Assembly: GCF_000524195.1 (NCBI RefSeq)
Contig: NW_020170538.1
Location: forward strand, 62,001 to 126,000
Direction of reading: 5' to 3'
Source of the DNA: Echinococcus granulosus
Lineage: Eukaryota; Platyhelminthes; Cestoda; Cyclophyllidea; Taeniidae
DNA length: 64,000 bases
Position numbers and translations under genes: made by a program. The notes beneath the pieces are model-generated. The model did no database searches. It was not told the DNA's origin and saw only the letters and a program-made list of their open reading frames with translations. Shown here piece by piece: positions 56,501-64,000 of the stretch. How positions within the stretch are numbered: position 1 is the first letter of the stretch; each line of letters starts with the position of its first letter.

Positions 56501-59500
56501 AGTTTCGACCATTCTAACAATAAACTGCCTTCCTTAATGCACTCTCAATGATAGCTCGGGGCGCTAAAAATAAATGTGACATGCCTCCGCCATAAGCAGT
56601 GATGATATTTCACGAAGGTCACCTAGGGCAGCTTCGCCCTCTATAAGGTCAAGTGAATCTAGTTAAAAACCTGCGTTAAACATCCATTTACATACCAGAT
56701 GATGAGAAAAAAATAACCAAGCACATATTTTTTGCAAATGAAAGTTAACAAATACATAGAAGAAACCCTTCCAGTTTCAGTACTGAAAAAAACCTCCCAA
56801 AACAATGGTCAGGGCAAAAAACAAGTCTACGGATAACAGAGAGCAATAGATGACTCACTGAAACGCAGTTTTTTCGGTGACTTAACCTCCGAGGAATGTA
56901 GACTTTTGAGAGAAGAAAAAGACTTCATAGAAATGAACATTAACTGCCAAACAGTGCCACCCGTTCGGTTGGTGCTTGCAAAACTAATCCCACTCCTCTG
57001 ATTGGTCGCTTGACGGGTGACCAATGGGGATGAGGTGTTAGCAGAACCAATGGCAGAAGGGGGAGGCAATGAGTCCCACCAGCATTGCTGTTTTGGGGCG
57101 ACTATCACTTTCTTTAGCTTGAAAGATAAGGAAAATGTTTTGCTACACCAGGTGGCTAGCTTCTTGGCCCAGGAAGATGGATATGCGTGGAATGCAGACT
57201 GAATCGCATCATCAAAATGTTTTTAGGTTATACCTGGCGCGCACTTTTTGTGAGAAAATGCCGTCTCTAAACGGGAACCATTGTTGATAGTTTGAGGTGT
57301 TGACATGACTAATTCCATGTGAAAAAAACCTTAAAAGTGCTCCGAAAAGGTGACACTAAGTTGTCAGGTGAATCACTCGGTTGGGGGAGGTAAAAAAGGC
57401 AGCAGTAGACCTTTTGCCTCCCACGTTGAAAACATTGAATAAAGAGAAATAAGGGTTTGACTTTATCACTTGGTTGCAAATTTATCCTCGCATAATGGAC
57501 GTTCTCAAAAAGTTTAATGAAAATAGGGAAAATGTGGTCGCTGTGTGAGCATCTTCAGTCGCCCTCTAAAGTGAATATCTTGAATCGGGGGGGAAGTAAG
57601 CGACGTTGACGTTTGAAGCACTGATCCCCCAGCTATCAAAGCGCATTCACCTCGGTGGTTGAGGCGAAAAAACACATTCCCGGGATAATTAAACGTGCTT
57701 TTTAAAAGATGTGTGGATAAGTGGACGAATAGAGGACCATGCCAGCATGTGGCTTGATAAAGGGTTCGATACACCCCATTTAGACGGATAAAAGGATGGA
57801 TCTGATGTCGATAGACAAGCCAGTGGATGGATTGGATTGGCAGTTCCACAGATGGGTGGGTAAATGTATCAGGAATGATTAGAAGAGCACGGGGATTAAA
57901 GGCGGTAGATGAATAGATGGATTAGAAAGAGAAGGATAAGTAGATGAGTGAATCAAGGGATGAATAGGCTGGTGAATAATTTGATGGATCAAGGATGCAC
58001 GAATGCAGATGAGTAGACTGATCGGTGATGATTTGATGGATTTATCAGTAGACGATTGAAGAAATAAGTAGGTGAATGGACCAAAAAGGATGAATAGGCA
58101 GACGAAAGAATGAATGAGTAGATGATAGACCAGAGAAAACGGATGAAGAGGCGGATCTGGAGTAGACGTTGATATGGATAGGTCGATGGATAAATGGACC
58201 ACAGGCGGATAAATGAATATATGGGTGGATGGCGGTGTTCATAAAGAGTTGTTCCACCCATTAATCGTATTCCACAGACTATTTAATCTTGTAGCTAGAA
58301 AGTCCTTGCTTACTTACTATTCAGATCTCATGCGCTGTCCTCAAGGGCAAATCGCAAACCAATAGAAATCTTGATTTGTAACTGGTCGGAATGTGTAGAA
58401 AAACTTTGTCATGGTTGCGACACAGTTAGACGGATTTTATCTCACCATAACCATCTACTACTGTAAAAAAGTGTCGCGTTGAGAGGGCTTTTTAAAAGTA
58501 CTTACCCGAGACAACAGAGTGCTTGTCCGAGAGCCTTGCACCGCCTCTCGTGAAAGCTGCATTGTCATTGGACAGTTGCTTCCGCAGAATCGCTTTCTGA
58601 TTGGCGCGACCAGCCTCCACCTGCTCGACTCGCTCTTCCTCTATGGCCTGTTGCGAGACGGCGCGGGAGAACATGGGTGATGGCGGGATGGCGGTGTATT
58701 CGACCTCGCCTGAATGAGCCAAGAAAGACCAACCCATCGTGCGATCAAAAAGTACAGAGAAGATGCTACTTAAACCAGACCTATCTAACCGACAGCTCGT
58801 ATGTTCATCTATGAATAACCAACAGTATTGAAATTTTTCCAGGATCACATTTAATGGCGAAGTGTGTGGCAAAGACTTTATTTTGGTAGAACTTGTTTAC
58901 GAGAATTTAAATCAACTAGGTTTGACCTATTTACCCATTCTAGGGCCATCCTCGCAATCATCCATTCACCTGTCCACTCCAAAATCACTTTTCCGTCCAA
59001 CTATACGGCCCTGACCCATTCACTAATGCATCCCCACTCTATTCACCTATTAGAGATTTCCTTATCCATTCTTTTTTCCAAACAAACTCACCTATTCAAT
59101 CATAATCTTTAAAAATGCGTACTATTTATCCATTCCGTCCATCCGCCTTCCATCTATCCATTTACTTCGCAACTGTTCATTCCACCGTCCACTTTGGGTA
59201 AACATCTGCTCACTTACCCATTAGAAAATAAAGTAAAAAACCCTAACGCACCTTGATCATCCTCCGTGTCAGTGACAGGGTGCTCGGCCATCAAATCCGG
59301 CTTTTCCAATTCCAGTCGTGGAATCCCGCTCGCTCGGTGAGAATTGAAGTAATCAGCTGTCGCCTTGGGTTCAGCTGGACCTCCGTCCACCCCCTCTACC
59401 TGTTCATCGTAGGTATCAATCTCCTCCCAGGACTCTACGCAAGTGGTGACTCGTCGCAGCACCTCGAAGATGTTGAGGTAATGTTGGTGCTGAGCTACGT

Positions 59501-62500
59501 GACCGGCCGTCCATCCAGACTGTTTAAAAGTGGAGGAAATAGAGGTGTACACACAGATGCATCACATTGTAGCATATGGTGAACACCATCCGGAGGATGG
59601 AAAGAGATTGAACTGATGAAAGATTTTCCATGACGGATGGGACAAATGAGACTCGACTTAGACGGCGATTACTACGCTCACCCGTCCACCCAATCTACTG
59701 ACTGTCCAGCAGTCACCCCTACACTAACACCTTCATACATCTTTGATCAAATCATTTTTTAACCTTTCTGTCCATCTATTCATGAAAAATTTCCTTTGTG
59801 ATTTCATTTCGTGGGTTATTTATCTCGCTTTGGCCTAGAGGAGCCAAACCATGCGAAAAGATGTAAAACTTTGTCGTGGACAGATCTAACACTCAGTCAG
59901 CTTTTCTGCATTGCCTCTGCTTTCGTTAGTCAGTTCCACAGTTCCCTCTTGTTCACTCGAGGTCGTGACCCTTGAATGACTCATCGCCAAAGGCAGCCTT
60001 TAATTACCACGTCAGTGGCGAAGCTCTTATCACTCCCACCCACAGATGACCCCACAGGTGATGATTATTTCACCCCTCCAGGGAGTACAAGTGTCAAAGG
60101 CGACGAAGTTGTGCCTCTAGTGCGCTTAACTGCACACCTGCCAGTCCTACCAAACATACGACAGAAGGAGGGTGTCCATACCCCTCCCATCTTCGGTACA
60201 AGTAATGTATGCGTTCAGAGAGTAACAATTGTCATTATTAAACCACAAAAGCAGTCGGATTGGCAGACGGAAGTAGTTGTGCCCCATTCTCAAACACATC
60301 CAATCACAATTTCACCATTCAATTCGAGTGAGAAACATTTGAAAGGGAAGAAAAAGCATTTTGAATAGGCTTTTATCCACCGATATATTTCTTCGTTGTT
60401 TTAAACAAAAAGGGAGTCATCACAAGAAATCAAGTAAATGCTATAAAACCTCCCAGTTGGGTAAACACAAAACCAGACGATCTTTTTCTGTGACAGAAAA
60501 AATACGGAAGTTGAGTGACACTAACCCACCTAAAGTCCAGATAAAATCGTGCTGCACTAAAATGTTTCAACTGGAGGGGAAAAAATACAGGATGATGAGC
60601 AGGTCAGTCCATAATCCCTCATTTTTTGGCAAAACAGAAAAAATGGAGGCTCAGAGAGGGTTTATACAGGCTAGCCACAAAGTGCCACACCCATGGTCGC
60701 AGAGGCGACAAGCCGACACTTAGTCCATTTTCAAGTGTCATTTCCCCTTTTAAGGCTGTTTGGTAAGCATTGGTTGAAAAAATTGCCGTTTTCCAACTTT
60801 AGAAAGATATCATAAAGTGACCAAATAAATACATTGCCCAAAAGTAGAGGAATTTATTCCTTGAAACTATCGCAAGCTTAATCTATCATCCATTCTTAAC
60901 GAAACATAAGCTTGATGCAAAAAAATCTCGTCCCAGACATCTCCCCTCCTTTCCATCTTTCTGGCCTATCTCAAGTGTGATTATACAATGATGAAGGGAA
61001 GGAAAGGTGGTAATCACTAGAACGAGGAAAAAAAAACGCGAATTAAGAGAGTACGAAGGATAAAATGAGACCGCACTTTACTCCCTCCCTTCCTCCCATC
61101 TCAGCTGAGGTGTGAGGCCTTCCAACGGCTAGATTTTACACACATGGAGAAAGAGGCATGAGATCGTACAATGTGTTGCCACGTAAGAAGAAGACTTTCG
61201 TCTCCACTGCCTCACTAGTTGTGATTTATGCATAAAACAAACTTCCTGCACACCTTGGAGTTGTATTGGGCTCTAACGAGCATAAAGATGTCAAGCGTAA
61301 TTGCTAATTGCCTTGGATGCGAAAAATTTATAGTGAACAATTGCGTCCGCAGTCAACCACACATACACGAAGCGAGCACAGTCGTCAATCTGGGGGTGAA
61401 TTGGGGCGTACCTTAGGGCTGTTAAGCGGATGGGAGGGTACTGGATAGGATTGCCTGCCCAACGAAGGTTGGAATGCAAAGTCACAGATGCCATTCTTCA
61501 TCACAAGTCAGCCAGCAAGCAATCGAACGGTGAAAGTCTTTAAGACCACCACCACTCGTTCCCCAGTCGATGAAAAACTGTACTCTCATCACCGTTTTTG
61601 ACATGCTAATCTCGATGCACTTCGATTGCCACTGACAAGAAATTCTCTTTTATCATGAGGAATAAACGTACCCCCCCCCCTTCTTAATGTGAGGCATATA
61701 CCTTTAAGCAATTTTTCACCAGATCAAATCACTTTGAAGGATGTCCGGGTGATGCCTTCTGCTGCAGTATAACGCACCCTACATAACAAAGCTGCAGTGG
61801 CTTTGGGACAGCTTCAACATGATTAGTAAAGCAGACAATCTCAAACCACATCCACCAGGTAAAATGAAGCTTCAAACTAGGAAGAAAGTAGCTGACAGGT
61901 CAGTTAAGAATATAGTACAGATAGACCAAAACATCACGTCTAGGGCTTTGTAATGTAAGCGCATAAACTACCACGTGTACTTCGCAGACCAGCCTAAGCC
62001 GAAAAATGGCATTGCAATGAGGTAAACCGAAAACCAAACGATTCCCCTCGGTCATATGATAGGCACGTAGAACAACAAATCAAACAAAGAACACTGCCGA
62101 AAATAGGATGCTTCGATAATACTCCCAGTATATTTCCAACCAAAAATCGCCAGCTTCCATTTCTTCTAATCTGTCCAACTCTAATGCAAAAAAGTACACA
62201 TTACCTATCCGCATGGAACAAGATCGCCTGTTTTCAAAAAGGTGTGTGTTTATTTCCAAAAATTTAAACAAGCCGCATCCAAATAATAACAAATTAGCTG
62301 CGGATGAATAATCCGCAAAAGAGGTTAATCAAAAATAAACAATTAATTGAGACCGAGTACTAATTTAGTGAAAAATTAATAAGCAGCCCTCACTTGCAAC
62401 AAAATATAACAGAGAAATACATGACCAATTTTTTGCCAATCAATTAAGGTAAGAACTAATTAATAACTAGCAGAGAGATTAACAAAATCAATTAGATCGT

Positions 62501-63283
62501 ACTACACCAAGTAATTTACAGACAAAATGTTCCCAAGGGATTAAACCAAACCAATGAATTGATTTTTACATACATTGTTTTTCAGGTTGGGGTCGGCTCC
62601 ACTCTCCAATAGAGTGTAAATGACCTGAGGATGACCTTGTTGAGCCGCCAAATGTAAGGTGCTGGAGCCCAACTCAGTACGTGCGTTCACGTTGCATCCT
62701 TTCGAGATGAGGAATTTGATCATGTTCAACTAGGAGGAGAGGTCACAGCCGCATACCTACTTATTTACTAGTAAGTAAAGAAAAATTGTTGACTTGATTA
62801 CCTACCTGACCAAAGTGACAAGCAGTGTGCAGAGGGGTATAACCGGCTTTTGTGGTTGGATCCAGCAGAGCACCCGCCGCGTAGAGAACCTCTGCTGCCT
62901 TTACGCTATCTTCTTGGGCGGCTAAATGCATCGGAGTAAGACCGTTCTGAAAAAAGTAAGAGCTTCAATCATAAATGAGTTCGAGTTTATGCTCATTTGT
63001 TCTTGGCCCGTGAACTTTCAACGCAATTAAGCCAACCAGTCCGCTAAACCTTGAAACCCACCTTAGCTCTAGCATTGACCTTTGCCTTGTGATCAAGAAG
63101 CAGGCAAACCATTTCTACACTTCCATCTTGTGCCGCGAGGTGAAGGGGTGTAAAGCCATTTCGAGATTCGGCGTTAGGATCGGCTTTATCCTTCAAAAGC
63201 AACCTGGCGACTTCCACCTGGCAACGTTGGGCTGCTACGTGAAGTGGAGTGTAGCCGTTCTTGGTTTGCAGCTTGGTTGATGC
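38592..63283 (-). CDS. ANK: Ankyrin (membrane-skeleton adaptor), 5' end outside the window
   Basis: Ankyrins tie membrane proteins to spectrin. Eighteen exons, 5' to 3': 63062-63283, 62806-62946, 62574-62729, 59252-59519, 58506-58709, 52452-52555, 52110-52261, 47989-48174, 46207-46397, 44963-45177, 41792-42108, 41355-41529, 41005-41277, 40644-40920, 40289-40570, 40045-40148, 38980-39306, 38592-38801. The frame is open through 1267 codons. Order of domains: the last ankyrin repeats ([37 protein letters not shown]); a linker; ZU5-1 ([15 protein letters not shown] to VLLEIPHFA); ZU5-2 ([35 protein letters not shown]); a UPA domain ([21 protein letters not shown]); a divergent death domain (about residues 965-1085 of this fragment, split over two exons); and a short acidic Ser/Glu tail. 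The start and most ankyrin repeats lie to the right of the window. There is no sign of a giant neuronal exon between UPA and death domain in this model. Introns reach 5.9 kb and are full of repeats. Confidence 0.95.
39307..40044 (-). other. Ankyrin intron with GGAT minisatellite
   Basis: This 738-nt intron separates the end of the death domain from the acidic tail. Roughly 39400-39740 is an imperfect array of GGATGGATACAGGATAGAT-type units, similar in motif to the array at 36.4-36.7 kb but with a different higher-order pattern. Confidence 0.9.
42109..44962 (-). other. Ankyrin intron (2854 nt) with CATCC tract and repeat R2
   Basis: About 42240-42860 is a degenerate CATCCATC/CATTCATCC low-complexity tract (the GGAT motif on the other strand). 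One copy of repeat R2 lies at 43650-43875. A block at 44493-44538 matches 61816-61860 at about 84 percent. The 138-codon + strand frame at 44428-44844 overlaps that repeated block and is probably element-derived. Confidence 0.75.
43650..43875 (+). repeat. Repeat R2 copy 1, bounded by a 17-bp direct repeat
   Basis: A segment of about 190 bp is very similar to 46671-46871 (roughly 90-95 percent by eye). Here it is flanked on both sides by the identical 17-mer TTAGGGGAATAGAGCAT (43650-43666 and 43859-43875). The other copy lacks this flank. That is what a target-site duplication around an inserted sequence would look like. Confidence 0.75.
45431..45805 (+). repeat. Dispersed repeat family R1, copy 2
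   Basis: This is the partner of the copy at 37831-38225, in the same orientation. It lies in the ankyrin intron between exons 46207-46397 and 44963-45177. The best-preserved part surrounds TTGAAAGGCTGTAATGTTG and GTCTAGAC. Confidence 0.75.
45955..45964 (+). promoter_or_regulatory. TATA-like element beside repeat R1
   Basis: GCGGCTATAAAATCGCG is a strong TATA-box match 150 nt to the right of the second R1 copy. No gene is recognised downstream on the + strand, so it may be part of a mobile element promoter. Confidence 0.25.
46398..47988 (-). other. Ankyrin intron (1591 nt) with repeat R2 copy 2
   Basis: It contains R2 copy 2 (46671-46871) and a 133-codon + strand frame (46761-47162) that starts inside R2. 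An 80-codon minus-strand frame (46563-46805) also overlaps R2. Neither has a recognisable domain; both are more likely element remnants than genes. Confidence 0.7.
46671..46871 (+). repeat. Repeat R2 copy 2
   Basis: It begins GCATTTGTTGTGGATGGCTT and ends at GAGCCTACCTTA, matching copy 1 almost base for base. The 17-bp repeat that flanks copy 1 is absent. A shorter third match (about 40 nt, GTCACG to TGTGGATGG) occurs near 51374-51412. Confidence 0.75.
50951..51104 (+). promoter_or_regulatory. Promoter-like island with CCAAT boxes and a TATA-like site
   Basis: CCAAT occurs at 50951 and 50987 and as its reverse (ATTGG) near 51018, followed by CTATTAAAG at 51096-51104. All lie in unusually CpG-rich DNA for this window. 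About 220 nt further right, TGGTGGTGGCAGCAGGTGAA resembles a primer-binding site. It could be an LTR, or an internal promoter within the ankyrin intron. No downstream + strand gene is recognised. Confidence 0.35.
51630..51735 (+). repeat. Dispersed repeat family R3, copy 4 (partial)
   Basis: It matches the central part of R3: GCATAGAAGG, GGCTATTGGCACGGCCCAAA and a GGCC tail. It is shorter and more diverged than copies 1-3. Confidence 0.55.
52556..58505 (-). other. Ankyrin intron (5950 nt)
   Basis: This is the largest intron. Two sites (about 54165-54330 and 56090-56215) share GGCAGCG, TAAGCAAA and ATGAACAG blocks and look like remnants of one repeat family. About 57700-58250 is a degenerate GGATGAAT tract. 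A 93-codon minus-strand frame (56827-57108) could be an alternative ankyrin exon, but I cannot show that. Confidence 0.65.
58710..59251 (-). other. Ankyrin intron (542 nt) with CATTC/CATCC tract
   Basis: Positions about 58930-59215 are an imperfect run of CATTCACC, CATCCATT and TCCATCC units, the same simple-sequence type as other introns of this gene. Confidence 0.85.
59976..60723 (+). other. Candidate nested open frames on the opposite strand
   Basis: Frames of 130 codons (59976-60368, ATG start) and 120 codons (60361-60723, TTG start) overlap by 8 nt inside an ankyrin intron. The first begins [16 protein letters not shown]. The second is Lys/Ser-rich. No domain, promoter or polyadenylation signal is evident. 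They may be chance, or pieces of an element. Confidence 0.15.
61499..61524 (+). repeat. Short dispersed repeat, copy B
   Basis: It matches 8541-8566 at 25 of 26 positions in the same orientation. Flanks are only weakly similar. Confidence 0.6.
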
Positions 63284-64000
63284 CTAATGGTTAGACGAGT
63301 CCCAGTTAGATTATTGTAGCCCTTTTTTAAAGATTTGATGATCAACAAAAACTTTTCAGCTTGTTGGGCAAAGGAATGCAAAATATAGCAACATTTGTAA
63401 ATTAAAACAGAATTTCGAATCCTAGCACAGGCGATTAATTGATATTAGCTAATGATTTTGCCTGCTCGTCCACCACCTAGTAATCAAACAATCGTCTTTT
63501 TAACCAATCAGTGAAAAGATAAACCCGGTCAAATTACTGATTGGCTGACTGCTTAATTAGATGACTAGAGAGCGAATAGGAGGCAAGATCTTGACTCAAC
63601 ACCAAGCATCATCCAATCACAATACCATCTTTAAATCTATAGAAGTCTAACATTATCTTCTTTTATAATTTAACCTTTGAAAAGAATAAATCTATATCCA
63701 ACCGAGATAAATGAATCTGAAAATTCACTAAAGCTAAATTAAAACGAAGAAAGCCTCCTGGCCCTTCATCGTGAAGCAATGCTTGAGTCATCTAGCATAA
63801 ATGTTTTGGCCAGTGAAGTATCAGTTAAGTCTCGTGCAATATTTACAGGCTACAAACGAGTAGATGACGCATCCAGTGGATCCATTGTCACAAGCATGGG
63901 TTCCGAATCATAAACATTTAAAACACAATGTTGAGGATGATAGTTTTATTTGCACAATGCCAGACCAAAGGCAGAAGCTAAAAATTTCAAAGAAGACGCA
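63284..64000 (-). other. Ankyrin intron running out of the window
   Basis: AT-rich sequence to the right of the exon that begins at 63283. The upstream ankyrin-repeat exons should lie beyond 64000. I see no exon in this stretch. Confidence 0.7.

Larger units (their letters stand above)
59520..62573 (-). other. Ankyrin intron (3054 nt)
   Basis: It contains two adjacent + strand open frames (59976-60723), repeat matches at 61499-61524 (to 8541-8566) and 61816-61860 (to 44493-44538), and a 12-C run near 61671. The right third (62280-62540) is AT-rich. Confidence 0.75.

Noticed and set aside
63089..63280. 63-codon + strand frame
   Set aside because: It is the antisense shadow of the ankyrin-repeat exon 63062-63283.

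Overview
This is eukaryotic genomic DNA, most likely from a parasitic flatworm. I favour a tapeworm or fluke but cannot name a species. The evidence is many spliceosomal introns of only 31-42 nt inside conserved genes, long introns full of degenerate GGAT/CATCC minisatellites, compact head-to-tail genes, and three 100-N scaffold gaps. There are no prokaryotic features. Coding calls were made by reading both strands, placing splice sites by eye and checking that the reading frame stays intact across every junction; no alignment software was used.

Layout. A small unrecognised coiled-coil gene lies on the + strand near 2.4-3.2 kb. All other recognised genes are on the minus strand. From right to left they are: an ankyrin gene (63.3-38.6 kb, its 5' end beyond the window); CFAP298 (31.8-30.9 kb, 290 aa, complete); TRAPPC8 (28.9-20.9 kb, 22 exons, about 1565 aa); two unrecognised spliced coding segments (19.9-19.2 and 17.3-16.8 kb, perhaps one gene); DNA polymerase eta (16.1-13.4 kb, 7 exons, 589 aa, complete); and the protein phosphatase 2A catalytic subunit (12.7-7.9 kb, 6 exons, 311 aa, complete). 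The rest is intergenic or intronic DNA with several dispersed repeat families, minisatellites, promoter-like islands and possible LTR fragments.

The genes are housekeeping or cytoskeletal and do not form a pathway: a signalling phosphatase, a translesion polymerase, a TRAPP III trafficking subunit, a ciliary dynein-assembly factor and a membrane-skeleton adaptor. Their shared orientation and short spacing (roughly 0.65-2 kb, except before the ankyrin gene) is the main architectural feature. I found no convincing new multi-gene system. The best leads are two GC-AG micro-introns in neighbouring genes, very small exons, a repeat segment bounded by a perfect 17-bp direct repeat, a promoter-like island inside an ankyrin intron, and the unrecognised genes.
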